A stretch of 64,000 nt of DNA from Straminergon stramineum (taxonomy: Eukaryota; Streptophyta; Bryopsida; Hypnales; Calliergonaceae), in NCBI GenBank assembly GCA_963920665.1, contig OY987266.1, forward strand, positions 13,521,001 to 13,585,000. The letters run 5' to 3'. The notes beneath the pieces were generated by a model, which saw nothing but the letters and a program-made list of their open reading frames with translations, was not told the DNA's origin and searched no databases. The translations under genes and the position numbers were made by a program. Below are positions 36,931 to 55,180 of this stretch, piece after piece (position 1 is the first letter of the stretch; each line of letters begins with the position of its first letter).

Positions 36931-37946
36931 AATTTTCTGATGTTGCTCCTCACACCTCCCATAGTTGCTAGAGAATCACAAGTTTTTGCTTGTTGTGTTG
37001 TCAGATATTTGTATGGATTCAAAGATAGTGCCATCATGTTTGCCTTGCTAGGTATCTAAACATTTGAATGATGTGTACTATCAATTCCATTTACATCAAT
37101 CTTTCTTCACATAGAATATCTCGCTCATTGACTCGGAGTTTGTAAAAATGGGAATCAGTAATTGATAGTCTCAATTTTGTTTTTGATTGCCTTACATGAT
37201 TTTTTTTAATGTTCTATTGATTGTTAGTGTTGAGAATAGTTGTATCCGTAATAGGTGGTATTCATGTTGTTGTATTCAACCTCCACAACAATAAGTGCAT
37301 TGCTCTTCAAACGTAAAATGTTCTTACACGAGATGGTTTATCCTTTGCCTTAAATATGATCTTTATTAGTGAATAAGAAAGAAATAATACCTCCTGAGCC
37401 TCATTACATTCCTTTGCACTCTTGACATTGCACCTTTCTTATATATCCATTTTGGAAATGTAAGAGCCTTTGTTACATTCTATAGTATTTGTATAGTTTA
37501 TAATGAATTTGCATTATTTGCAATGGGTTTAGAACAATATTTTGAGAGAGTTGATCAACTTCCAATTTATGAGTGATTTTGTTTAATTTAACAGAAAATT
37601 TGGTTGATATGATCTCATTGCTATCTTTAGAGATTTGTGGCTTACACTATTTTAGGCTCACAATATTGGACACAGAAAGGTAAGAAATTTTTAATGCTTC
37701 CTACGATGTGAAAGGGTCATGCAACCTTTTGGATGATTTTTTTTGCACATTTGGATTCTAGAGGTAGTAGCATGTATGTCTTACCTTTAAATTACTTAAA
37801 TGATATTTTTAGTTGTGAGAATCATCCATGTTGGATGGTAGCACTGATTGCACTTGTGGTTGGAGGGATTTGAATCCTTGGGGATGAATAATAATCATTT
37901 TCCTTAGAATTGTTGTATTTTTTTTCATGCTAAGTTTCTTTTAATT
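36931..37946. other. AT-rich intergenic DNA
   Basis: No gene is seen. The right terminus of the putative large transposon should lie near the start of this stretch, but I could not identify it. Confidence 0.4.
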
Positions 37947-39038
37947 CACTACTACAAAATTGTCACCAAATCAATAGAAAATCAATTGATTTTTGTTGTT
38001 TATGGCACTGCAAATACCGATGTCACTGATTTTTGAACTTTTTGTAAAAAACAACAAATTGCTACCTATTTTCTGTTGATATGAATAGTGCAACTACCAA
38101 ATCAACAAAATTTTAGGGAATCTAGAATTTTTTGGAATCTTTTGCAATCTTATTGGAAATTGTTGGAATTTATTGGAATCTATTAGAATCTTTGGAATCT
38201 TTTGCAATTTATGGACTCAACTTCGTACATTTATAAGATTTTGGAATGTTCTTATACCATAGTAGTAGGGCAAGGTTGGTACATTGATGCCAAATAATTA
38301 ATTAACCCTCAAAACCATGAGTCATGATTTCAAACCATTTTTCACTTTTGAGTAGACTCTTCTTGATACAATATTTGTTGAATACAATTCTTGTACAAGA
38401 TGTGAAATTTTTAGTAAACTTGTGTTTCACTATCAAGTTAATGCCTAGAATTTTTTTGATCAATTCAAGTTGCAATGAAAACATTATTTCTCAAAAGGTG
38501 ATTTTTTTTAGTTTTGGGCAATTTTGGGCACCCATGACAAATAGATCCAATTGATTTGAAATTCTTTATACAAACTCTTAACAAAATTGTGAACATAATC
38601 TCTAAAGTTGAAAGGCATCAAAGCACACAATTGTGACTTTCAAAATACTAAAAACATTTAAAACACCTTCATTTGGGCAACATTTATAATTCTTTTTTTC
38701 TTAAAACTCAACAAACTTTGGCGGACATTTTGTCATAGTAGAATAACTTTTCTCAAAAACCTTTGAACAAAAAAAATTAGAAAACCAAATTAACTTTCAT
38801 CTCCAAAAATTTGTTTGAGATTTTGAGCCTCTATTCAAAAGTTATAGACAAAAAAAGAAAAAAAAGTTTTGCTACTTGATAATTGTGGGCATCGGAAAAA
38901 AAATTAATTTTTCATTTGACCAAATCAATAGAGAAAATTAACAGATTTTTGTTGATTATTGTCCAGTACAACACGTCCAAAACAATAGAAAAGATCAATG
39001 CTTCTCTATTGATTTAGACGTTGAATTTTCAAGTAGTG
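37947..39038. mobile_element. Non-autonomous CACTA (En/Spm) element with ATT target duplication
   Basis: The left end is CACTACTACAAAATTGTCAC (37947 on). The right end, read on the opposite strand, is CACTACTTGAAAATTCAACG (from 39038). Both are followed by AAATCAATAGA. The flanking bases ATT (37944-37946) and ATT (39039-39041) are a 3-bp target duplication, as in this superfamily. Related words such as AAATCAATAGA, AAATCAACA and ATTGATTT recur near both ends as subterminal repeats. At 1092 bp with no transposase frame it depends on a partner element. The exact ends and duplication suggest a fairly young insertion. Confidence 0.9.
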
Positions 39039-40350
39039 ATTGTAAGATGCATTTTTTGGTAGGGTTTGAAAAAAAACACCCACCTTGGCTCATTTGTGGA
39101 TTGCAACCCTCAAGGGGAAGGAAGCCAGTATGGAAAACCTTTTACAACAAAATATTGTACCATTGAATAAATTTGGAGCTTAAATGGTTAAGAAATCAAG
39201 AGTTAAAAAAAATAGCTAGTTAAAAGAACAAAAAAGTAGCAAAGTGGAAAGAAATGGGCATTAGTGTGACCATTGTTGTTGGTAGCAACAAAATTAGAAG
39301 GTGATTGCAAGAAAAATTGGTACTATTTTGCATCACATTTAGAGTGACAAAGTTGTTTCTTGCTAGGACTTCTAAAGGTAAAACCCAATGAATTTGAAAT
39401 TTTTAATGTAGATGGCTAACTTGATTATAATTATGTCCTTAATTTTTCAAAAACTAAAAGAGAAGAAATTATATTTAAAATTCAATTTTTCTAATTTGTC
39501 ACACTTTAGGGTTTACAAATTATTAGTATTGGAGGATGCCTAAAATTAATAATCTAGAGCTAAAATTTTTATAGTCTATTCCCAATTTCCCATATTAGGA
39601 ATATATATGCCTATTAAACGACATCTAAAAATACATTACTTTATGGCCTCCATATTTGTGCAAATAGAGCTCTCTTGTATGTGCACTTCTAAACATTGAA
39701 GATGGTTTTGACTTCATTTTTTGGTGAAATTTGATTACCATCAAGTCCTCATGAATTGCCAATTTTAAGGGAGGGGAGGTTGTTCATGAATTTCAATTTA
39801 TTATTAATTTATTCTTCATTGTATCTATTTTTTGAGATGAATTTTCTTTTTTCTTCAAATAGTACTATTTTAGTACTTGAAAGTAGTCATAGTACTTGCA
39901 ATAGTATTTTTAGCCATTGATTTTTCAAATTAATACTTGAGATTGTTTTGTTTCATAGTACTCTTAGACTCCTAATGTTCTTAGTATTGAGCACAAAAAC
40001 TACACTTTTGGTAAAATGCTACAAAAAACAATTGGTCTTTCTTGCAACCATCCTCATTGATTTCAAAAACTATAGATTTTATGCCTAAAATTCTAGCTCA
40101 CCATACTTTGTTTTGTGTAAATGAACTCTAGATCTACATTCCTCTAAATCCTCTCCCTACCAAGGATTTTTAAGATACATTCCCACCAAGGGAGCATATT
40201 TCAACTTTCTTGACTTTTTGAGGAAAAAAAGAAAGAAGGGGGCAAAATAATTGCAATCTGTTTGCTCTCTTCCAACCTCAATCCTTCATTTACATTCGTG
40301 AGGTTGTTTTATTTGAGGTTTTCATTTTGTGGGTATATTAAGATTTAAGT
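39039..40350. other. AT-rich intergenic DNA
   Basis: I find no supported gene or element in this stretch between the CACTA element and the hairpin before the O-fucosyltransferase promoter region. Confidence 0.5.
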
Positions 40351-40490
40351 TAAACTATCCCATTCCAGACCAAATGGGAGCCAACCCATTGTGGGCTAAA
40401 ATATATCACTGGTGTACATTGAAGTTCTGAAATGTACACAAAACTTACTTACAATGGGTTGGCTCCCATTTGGTCTGACATGGGGTTGTT
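40351..40490. repeat. Long hairpin with a perfect 27-bp stem
   Basis: The arm 40366-40392, starting CAGACCAAATGGGAGCC, is the exact inverse of 40451-40477. Weaker pairing extends outward (TAAACTATCCCAT against ATGGGGTTGTTTA). A second 9-bp stem, GTGTACATT/AATGTACAC, lies within the loop. The RNA of either strand would fold into a long hairpin. It may be a palindromic MITE; perfect pairing also resembles a young small-RNA precursor. It sits at the AT-rich to GC-rich border before the O-fucosyltransferase gene. Confidence 0.85.
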
Positions 40491-42597
40491 TACCTTACAG
40501 GAGTTGGAATTGACCATAAAAATTGGCAAGCCTACACAACTGCTATGAAAGGGCGATGCAATATATGCTTTGCATTTCTGCGCAAAGCACATGCACCCAC
40601 AACTTCAACCCCGTGTTATCCCTCGGAAGGGTGAGACATCATGTCCCTTTCGCCTTGCTATGAATGTTCCTTACTAAGGGGTAAATAATGTTCTGAAAGG
40701 AGCATGCCCAAGACAGAATTTATCGATCTCACCAAGTCTGCAGGCACACCATTAAAGAGAGCGCTCACTATGAGTCCATCATTTCTTCAGTCAGTCAGTC
40801 CCGGGCAGTCAGTGCAACTACCTTACCTTAGTTCGCAATGTGTGTACACTGCGACGCGCTGATCCCGGCAGGAATGGCTGCGACCATGATAGCCATGACC
40901 ATGCACCCCGACGGCGACGACGGCGACCCAGCGCTTCCATTCCGTACTTACAGGCAACGTCCAGCTAGATCGATCGAATGGCATGGTCTGGCCCGGTGCA
41001 TATATATATTTATTTTCATATGAAAGAGCTGTCTGTCTGTCAGTGTTCTGACTCCCCCGGCCTGTCAGTTGCGAGCAGGTGTGGAGTCCTAGCGATATAT
41101 GTCGGGCCGGCTGGTAACTTAGCACAAGCAAGCTCCCTCATTATCCACCCATCGACATCATCATCGGCACGCTCGGTCATCACAAGGCAATTGAAGTTCA
41201 ACCAAACCTTCACTTCACGCTTAGCTTGCAGTCGTTCATGCCAGACAGCTCTCAACTTCGTTAATATAACGACACTCAGTGCGTTAGACCACCCGAAGTC
41301 CATGCATGCCACTCGGTCCACAGCTAGCAAGGTCAACAACCGGTGAACGTACAGCCAGCCAGCTAGCAAACAAGCCAAGCCAGACAGGATGATCGATCGA
41401 TCGTCACCTACTCCTACGCTACCCCCACCACTGACTGATTTGTCCTCATATATAGTGAGGGGTGAGGGGGTGGGGGTAGGGGTGGGGAATTTAGTGTCAC
41501 CTTAGAAAATTACTGTCACCACTAGATTTTAGTTTTGTGGAAATTGATTGTTACTCCACAAGAATATTTCAACCTGCGCTAAGCGTAGTGCATGTGCCTT
41601 TGGTCAATTAGAGTCGCACGCACTATTAGGACAAACTAGAGTAGCTAGCTGGCATGGCACGACCATCCACCTCGTCCTGTCAGGAGAGGGTCCCATCGAT
41701 CGCTGGCTAGCACGGCATCATCGACGGGGTCGCTTCTTAAATTGGATCGTCATGTGCAGCAGCGCATGTGCGCGTGGACGGATGCGAAGCTCAAGGGAGA
41801 CAAGCTGCAGACGGAATGATCCAATTATGAGATAGAGGAGTAGGATCAGTGAGTGAGGAGGCTACGGTAGTGTATCGAAGGCGCGGCCATGGCTGATTGA
41901 GGAAGCTGCGCACGACGTGGCCTGCCAGCAACTCATCAAGTGCGAAGTTGGCGTACCGATCATTGGCAATTTGTTCGAATACAGTAATGGGGTTTGCACG
42001 AGTAGCTAGCTACAGGCTAGGCACGAGAGAGAACCAGATTTCTGGGCATTTGAGTCTACACTCGGAGCGCTCGGATTTGGTGTTGAGTAGGATCGACATA
42101 GCTCAAATTGATGGCGGTGTAGAGAGGGTGACACATAACTGTGAAGACGATCGCGTTTGCAATGCTTGTGTAACGCATCGGTCAAAGAACTTCAAGGTTG
42201 GAGTGGTCGTTGGATTCTTCAGTTGGATCCTATTAATACATGAGTGAATGCAGCTGGTGAGTAGAGGTGGAGCCCCGGTGGGTTGATTAAGGATCTAACT
42301 TTGGGATCGTGGACAGTTGCATCGATCTATCTCGGACCTACAGAAACGCACTGTAACTCGATTGCAAACGGAGTAGGAATGGGTTGCAACGCTTGATTGA
42401 ATCAATCGTGTCCGTTATGTTTTGTACAAGGGAGCTGGTGGTGCAATTAATTCCAATCCTTCCCCACAGCTAAATTCAGCGGGAAAATGTGCAATGCAGC
42501 TATCACCATGGTCAAGTGTTGCACCTCAAATGTGACTCTCCAAGCAGGAGCCACCATTTTGAACGAACTTGGAGATTGATCGCTGAAACAGTCGGCT
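40491..42597 (+). other. GC-richer upstream region of the O-fucosyltransferase gene
   Basis: The composition rises sharply here relative to the DNA on its left. The stretch contains many short palindromes (GATCGATCGATCG near 41391, CTAGCTAGC-type words near 41360, 41646 and 42003) and a CATATATAGTG word near 41448. Several open frames exist on both strands, but none has a recognisable domain, so I read it as promoter and leader. In the frame of the downstream gene there is a stop 21 bases before its ATG. Confidence 0.45.
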
Positions 42598-45500
42598 ATG
42601 GCGAAGCCAAGCAAGAGATTCCACAATGTATACTGGTATGCGAAGGCCCTCTCTCTGTTCCAGACAGCAATGGCAGCGAGCTTCCAGTCCTCACCTCGAA
42701 AACAGTCTCTCAAATTCGGCAGCAGGGCGCACGTCACCAGCTGCTGGCTCACTCTCCTGACGCTCCTCACCTGCGCCAGCATGCTCCGCTTCCTTTTCTC
42801 TTTGACACCCATCGACGACGACAGCTGCACCTCTTTTAATTATTCCTCTCTCTCTGTGCAACCGTTGGCACCGCACCATTTGGAGTCGGGATCGAATTTC
42901 TCAGCGATGGAGACGGCGTTCTGGAAGCAACCGGATGGGAAGGAGTTTGTGCCGTGCATTGAATTCAGTGGTCAGTTTAAACGTGAGTCGAAGCGAGTGG
43001 TGACGCAACGGGAGAAGTATTTGATGGTGGTGGTTTCTGGGGGATTGAATCAGCAGCGGAACCAGATTGTGGATTCGGTGGTGATGGCGAGGATCTTGGG
43101 GGCGTCGCTAGTGGTGCCGGTCATGCAAGTCAATCCCATTTGGGAAGATGAAAGGTAAGCTAATGAGTAGAAAAAGGCAAATCAATGACTGAGTTTACGA
43201 CTTTTAGGACACAAATTTACTGATGATAGTTTGAGAAAATTGAAGTCATGAAAGACAAGTAATAGAATCATCTCCCAGCCCTGTAACCCTTTTTTGGTGT
43301 TAACATTTAGAAAATTGGCCTAAAGAATGTGTCACTGACTGAAATCTGCTGGAAATTGAACCAAGTCTGTTGTTTAATTCAATTCTGGAGCAACACATTT
43401 AAACATGTAGCAGTAGCATCAATGTTCAATTTGACTCTTTTTGAATTATTCTGGCAGATTCTCCGCTACTCTTCAGTTGTGTATAGTTGGTTCATTTTCA
43501 TCAATTGTGTTGGATGATGGAGATTGTGTGTATTATGGTGCATTTGTGTAACCGTAATTAAAGGGAAGCACAACTATAACCTCATTCCATCTCAAGATTC
43601 TGTGAATGGATGGGGATGTAGTAGCCTCCTACGGGTGGAAATTAGCCCTTAGTTTTGCAAGCGTGCACAGTTTCCAGTGGAGAAAGAATCTCATAGAGCT
43701 GATTGTGAAGAGCAATTGCACAGTTGACGTTCAACTGAATTTTAGCGTTCTCAGTAGGTCTTTCAGACACAGAGGAGTCCTAAGTGGAGTTTCAAGAAAC
43801 AATGAAAAGTTCCCCCTTTGCTGAGTACAATGAGGTTTCTTGAATTGGTAGTCGGTGTGATCAATCCGTAGAGGTGTTTAGAGTAAAAAGGTATTATTTA
43901 CAAGAAGGTGTACTTCCTTTCAAATTCTCATGAGTAGGAATTATACTGGATGATCAATTAGTGGAGACCAGCAACAATAATACACATGTAAGTGAGACTA
44001 TGTGCATGCACTATTCTCAATTCAAAAATCTGCTCAGACTAGCACAAAAAGTAACGTGTGGGTGATCAAACATGACAGTGAGTTCGGTGAAATTTTCGAC
44101 ACGGAGCATTTCAAGGAGACTCTGAAACACGACGTCAGGGTGGTGTCCTCCGTGCCATCCACACACATCATGTTCCGACCTCTGGAGGAGAAAGACACGC
44201 CCTTGAATGCCAGCCCACGGTGGTTACGAGCCCATTATCAGAAAAGGGTAACCAACATTTCTTTTAATCATCTCTGTCGTTTCATAAGGAATTCTTGTTT
44301 TCTTTAAATTGGCAGTTTTCAGTGAGCAGCAGGCGTACGAAACCAAAATCTAGAACTATCTTACTTTTCAAAGTAAGCCGCCATGTGCACGTCTCGGTTA
44401 AATTCTGGCAATTGGAAAAATTTACTTAAATCCTTGTTTGCCTAGCTACTTAAATGGACAAAAATGATCACTTCCATGTCGATAGGACTATGAAGATCGC
44501 ATAACATACCTTTAGAAAGAAGGATTACTATGGTCTATGTTTTCTTCAAGTTAGCAAAATGGTAGAAAAGAGATATTGGAGAGAAAGCATTTGTGTCAGA
44601 ACTTGGTTCCAAAAGTCCATTTGGGCCCCCATGATCTTTGCCCATATGGACTTTGGGCACCAAGATCTTACACAACTAGTAGCTTAATGCTCCAAAACCT
44701 CTTTTCTTAGTATACGGATGATTGTATTTAAGTATTTACTGTCACTAGATATATTCCTCCAAAATTGGTTTCTATTTTTTGTTCAAGATCCCAGCGATTA
44801 ATGAATATTATTTCCATTAGATACTCGTGAACTCAGTTGTAATCAACTTGTCGTGATCAGTTAAGTACTGGCTCTGGAATTAGCGTTAAAAACATATTTG
44901 ATAATTAAGAGTTTGGTGTCCGGTGTTTTGGTTCAGATGAACCGAGATGGTGTGCTCCTCCTCCGGGGCCTGGACTCTCGACTAGCCAAGGACCTTCCCT
45001 CAGACCTTCAGAAGCTGCGATGCAAAGTGGCCTTCCATGCTTTGAAATTTGCGGCGCCCATTCAAGAGCTGGGCATGAGGTTGGCGGAGCGGATGTGGAG
45101 CGAAGGCCCCTACTTGGCTGTCCACTTGAGGCTGGAGCTGGATGTGTGGGTGCGCACAGGATGTCTTCCGGGGCTGGGCAAAGAGTTCGACGAGCAAGTG
45201 CGCGTGGAGCGAAAGATGCATCCCAAGCTTCTCACTGCTCGTGGGGCCAAGCTGGGGTTCACTGAGCGCAAACTGGCGGGACTTTGCCCACTCACAGGGG
45301 CCGAAGTTGCAAGGTAGGGAAACCGCACCTGAGAGCATAAGGGCACTGTTGCTATATTTGAAATGGTCAGATTTTTTGACCATTTTTGTTTGCAAGTTGA
45401 AGAGGATTCCAACTGCACAGAGAATGAATTATTTGCGTGCCATATGCGGAAGTTATAAGGGTTCAAAGTTTTATTGGTGGATGATAAAAAACGGACGTGG

Positions 45501-46903
45501 TGTGTACTCTCAGAATTAATTTGTACTCATTGTGCATGTAAGATATTGGGGTTTATTGAATGTACGATAGGTAGGTGTTGTAGTTCGGTACTCTGCTGAA
45601 TCATTTTCAGCTTGTTTCTTTTTAGCTATTTCTTCTCTAACTTTCGTAACACTCTATAGCCATTGGATCATTACACCATCTTATTTATAAATAGTAGGAT
45701 AATACCACTGACTTGCAACTATGTACAGTACATCTATGATTCATCTTCTTTTTCGTTCCTCAATATTCCTCTTGTTACATCTGTATACAACAATTGGGAG
45801 CATGAATACCCAAGATTTGGGGCATCATGGCGCCCTAAGGATTAACACGTTCCTTTTTGATAATGAAAGCAGTAAGTTCTGATAAGGTCGGTTTTGGAAA
45901 TTGTTTTGCAGGCTTTTGAGGGCTCTGGGAGCGTCCCGAAGGACGAGGATCTATTGGGCCGGAGGAGAGCCCCTGGGAGGACAGGCGGCTCTACAACCAC
46001 TGATGGAGGAGTTTCCTCAACTCTTCAACAAAGAAAACATGGCCACACCCCAGGAGCTAAAGCCTTTCAAGAACAAAGCCTCCAGTCTGGCAGCTATTGA
46101 CTACTTGGTGTGTCTCAGCAGCGACGTGTTTTTGCAATCCCATGGAGGAAATTTTGGCCACGTCATGCAGGTATAACACTGGATTGAAAAAACATGCACA
46201 TTCGCTCAATTGATTACTTCCAAGGTGGTGGGTCAGCAAATAGGCCCCATTCAATACTTGATGACACTCTGAATTACGCACCACATGTTCTCGACACCAA
46301 TTGCTTTCATTAATGCAAATATATAAGCAAGAGGGATGTGTTCAACCTACATGTCTTACTTCTTAGTGTAGGTTGTCAAAATACTTTGGTTCATGTCTTC
46401 AAATCCTGTGTAAGTTACATGGGTGTGCGGTCTCAAATGAAAGGACTATGTTTCCATATAGGTCGAGTACCTAATATTTTCAACGTTTGCTATATTTGAA
46501 GCACTTGCTTGAGTGTCACTTGGACATTACAAGTAAGTTTCGATTAGTGTAGGATATACTGGGAATTATGAATGCTGTTCAACACTTATACTAGAGTGTG
46601 TGCTGTGTTTGAATTTTAAGTACATTTGAGAGGCTTAATGAGATTGTTGTCTTTGCACAGGGACATCGTGCCTACATGGGGCACCGCAAGCACATAGTGC
46701 CCAACAAACGGCAAATGATAGCCCACTTTCTCAACTCCACAATGTCAAGTTCGGAATTTGACCAAACCATTCGGAGCCTCCATGAGGATGCCATTGGAAA
46801 ACCTTTGTTCCGAGCCAACAAGAGTCTCAAGGATGTCCTTGCTTACCCTGTCCCTGAATGCATGTGCCGCAAGTCGAGCACTTCTTTCATGTCATGGCAG
46901 TAG
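42598..46903 (+). CDS. GDP-fucose protein O-fucosyltransferase-like protein (GT106 family)
   Basis: Five exons, 42598-43154, 44079-44247, 44937-45313, 45912-46170 and 46661-46903, all GT..AG and in phase, give 534 residues. A hydrophobic segment at about 47-69 (SCWLTLLTLLTCASMLRFLF) predicts a type II Golgi membrane anchor. Lumenal family motifs follow: GGLNQQRNQIVDSVVMARIL at 148-167 (nucleotide-sugar site), SSVPSTHIMFRP, AVHLRLELDVWVRTGC at 303-318 with the HxR pair His305 and Arg307, AIDYLVCLSSDVF at 429-441, and GHRAYMGHRKHIVPNKRQM at 455-473. Plant members act on cell-wall glycans or glycoproteins; the acceptor cannot be told from sequence. The start ATG follows an in-frame TGA 21 bases upstream. 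Met25 or later Met codons are less likely because they shorten the cytosolic tail. Intron 3 carries a dispersed repeat copy. Confidence 0.93.
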
Positions 46904-49275
46904 CGCACGCACACGAGAAAATAATCAGCAGGAGTCTGTGTCAGAGTTCCAAGACTTCGGCAACGCAAACGGAGGCAATAGAAGAAAAAGATTTTTCAAG
47001 TCTCGACAAGTGCCCAGGCTACTACAGCTAGCATTTTGAGACAAGATTCTCATACTTGTCACGCGGCAACGAATGACATAATTGCGTGGCGGAAATTGTG
47101 AACAATCTCTGATCAACCATGGTTCTACAGATTAGGAACATTTATTTCTTCATTCGTCACAAAATCAGGGACTAGTCTTCATTAAAACTACAGACTAGTA
47201 AACCTTGATCTTGTTAAGACGACTGCCTATACTAGAGTCTCAGAAAAGAGACCGACAAAATAATTTGATTGTTTGACAAGTGTACTACAGTCAATGATTG
47301 TGTGACTAGTGTGCAGATATTCTCAATGTAAGTGTAAATGTGTTTAGGTTGTATTAAAGAGGTCTGAGTCTACAAAGAGACTTAGTAGAACCTCGATGTA
47401 AGGAGAGGAAAAGGAAGAGGCTGTGTCAGTGTAGGATAATTTTCCCATGCTAATGACGCGTGGAGTGCCTGTACCAAATACAGCCCTCTTTTGGCAGCTC
47501 ATTCATAAGATTATACAGCAATTCAAGGAAGGTGGGTACCCCCCAAACCGCCACTTTTTGCTACTGTGCCTCAGTTACGATTATTATTAGACTGGTCCAA
47601 TTTTCATATTTCCTTGTTGGCAAGTGAAAGGAGGTTCCAACGCACCCAAGAATGCGACATTTGGATACTGTATGCAAAAGTTATGAAGGGTCAAAGGGTT
47701 TTTTGTAGTAGATGTTGTAAAATCATTTCTTCAACATATGTACATATTGATTCTGGAGATGATTTTAGGCAAGTGGCGCTTTTGGGTGTACCCACCTTAT
47801 TCATCTTTGCAGTGTGAACTCAAGGTAGAAATTTGTTCCAAACCAGCATATATCTCTATTTTAAATCCCTTTTACATTGACTTTTATTTATTTTTGAACT
47901 TGTACTTGACATTGAATATTCATAGAAATGCATCTTGGCATTTATTTGAAGTTTTGATTTTGATTTGGCATTTCAGGGAAATAGATTACCTCATCTTATA
48001 TTACAAGCCGCCGGTTCTCTATGTTCATAGCATCTTTGAGGTACCAATATCAAAATCCAAGGATTTGCATTTGGAGAAAATTCAGTTCGATTAGAAAAAA
48101 TGAAATCCCCTTCATCAAATGTCTACCTTCACATGTGCAAAACTGCAAATGGTCTTGAACCTTGAGCAAATGTGAGGATTCTACGGTATTCTAACCCTCT
48201 AACACCATATCCTTCCTGGGAAGTATTGAAGATTTTTTTGAGTTTTAATCCCTAGAAATAGATGTAAATTACATTCTGAGAATCATAACATTCCAGAGCA
48301 ATTGCAACCACTCACCCTTCACCATTATAGAATGGAATTGAGAAAATATTTCAATCACTGAAAAGAATTGTCAAAATTTTTACACCTCATCCATTGTAAC
48401 TCCGATGAATTAGGTCTCAGATCAGAATGTCATCACCCCCCTAATCCAAGACGACCCAGACTCTGTTGTGGCTTGTGTCAATTAATCCAAGACAATACTT
48501 CTCCTGCACCAAGTAAAAATTTGCAGAATTTTCTGAATTGTAAGGGGTTCATACAAATGCAGAGTCAAATATCACTGGCAAAGTACAAATTAATGAAGGA
48601 TGATATGATGAAGTTCACGCAAATTGGCGCAATTGAGACAGATATATACATTCAGTAATTCAGTTTAACAACTCTGGTTATGTTTTAAATGAGGACTTAA
48701 ATATCTGCATCTTTGCAACAAGAGTTGCGACAAGCCCCCTTGTCAAGATCATCATTATATGACCAGAGTTGTAACCACTCCGGTCCCAGATGTGGTACAT
48801 GGGTCTTCAGTCATAAAAAATAGCGACAAATCATTCACCAGCCACTTTATTTTCCCCAGTACTGTACAATAAGGACAACCAACTAGTGAAAGAAAGCAAT
48901 GTATTCAGGACCCAATCATTATACTGGCAATTGATGTTCCTTTCGAAATGTGGTGTCAAGGGTCTGAAATTAACTGAGCAAGTTTTCAAAATCAAAAGAC
49001 GAGCATTAGATAAAGTCAAGTTCAAGCATGCGCTCAACATGTATTTACTTCTCTATGTACAGAACCTCATGCAGAACGTTTCAGCATCAGGAAGTTGACC
49101 TGATGTGAGATTTCTGGAAGCCGAAGTTGCACAAGATTGATATACAGGACCATCAAAGAAACCGAGGCTGTCAAATCTACCTAGATCAAGCTAGACTTAA
49201 ATTGTTTGCTTCGCTAGGAACTCACCTTCGTATGACTCCAAAAGCGGCCTTGTCAGCATCTTCGCAAGCAAATTT
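46904..49275. other. Convergent intergenic region between O-fucosyltransferase and fumarylacetoacetase
   Basis: This holds the 3' UTRs of two convergent genes and no further gene that I can support. At 47565-47720 there is a diverged copy of a repeat also present in O-fucosyltransferase intron 3. Open frames such as 48368-48658 (+) and 48831-49040 (-) show no domains. Confidence 0.5.
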
Positions 49276-54624
<5,349 letters not shown>

Positions 54625-55180
54625 CCTCGCGAAAATCTCTTCAAACCCTAATAAATTCAAGAACTCTCCAGGAGCCTTACTTTCAAATCCTTAGCGTACC
54701 TGAAAAACTCTCAATTCTAAGCTTCCTGCAAAAATTCCACAACCAGAAGCACATAATCAAAGAAAGTCACCTTGCAAATCGCTTGAATACCACACCCACA
54801 AATCAATTTGAAATACACAATTGCAGAATGAGACAACACTCCAACTGAGTATATCCCAAAAGCTAAATTCGATTGTCGGTCAATTCAGAAAGAATTCAAA
54901 GAAATGGGTAACAGACCTCGAATTGTACGAAGCAGATTGGGAAGCGTTCGATCCGATCCGGTGACACGCAAACAGCATCACCACTACCACGCCTGCAGTG
55001 TTACTAAGTCTTGTGAAACTGAAAGGATTCTACATAGATAGACTCACAAGTTCTCCGATGCAGCTTTGTCAGCTTCACAATAGAATACTGCAGCGCTACT
55101 GATGAGCTCATCTTTTTGTGGGCAGATCGTTGGTGACGACGAGCAATGCCGCTAATCTTGCGGACGTGACGTAGAGTTCA
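54625..55180 (-). promoter_or_regulatory. FAH: Leader and promoter region of fumarylacetoacetase
   Basis: This GC-richer stretch lies directly before the start codon. An upstream ATG at about 54980 opens a short frame (MLFACHRIGSNASQS...) that ends at a possible GTCTGT donor, so a 5' UTR intron or an alternative first exon is possible. Around 55163-55173 the bases GACGTGACGTAG contain overlapping ACGT cores (TGACG type), sites recognised by plant bZIP factors. Transcript data would be needed to place the start. Confidence 0.4.

Noticed and set aside
40823..41378. Overlapping frames on both strands upstream of the O-fucosyltransferase
   Set aside because: Both strands are open by composition; no recognisable protein, no splice partners.
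45000..45519. Alternative frames over O-fucosyltransferase exon 3
   Set aside because: The frame with AVHLRLELDVW and matching splice phases is the coding one; the others are shadows.
48368..49040. Open frames downstream of fumarylacetoacetase as extra exons
   Set aside because: The FAH frame ends at a TGA right after the expected C-terminus (GFGECSGKILPATL), so this is 3' flank.
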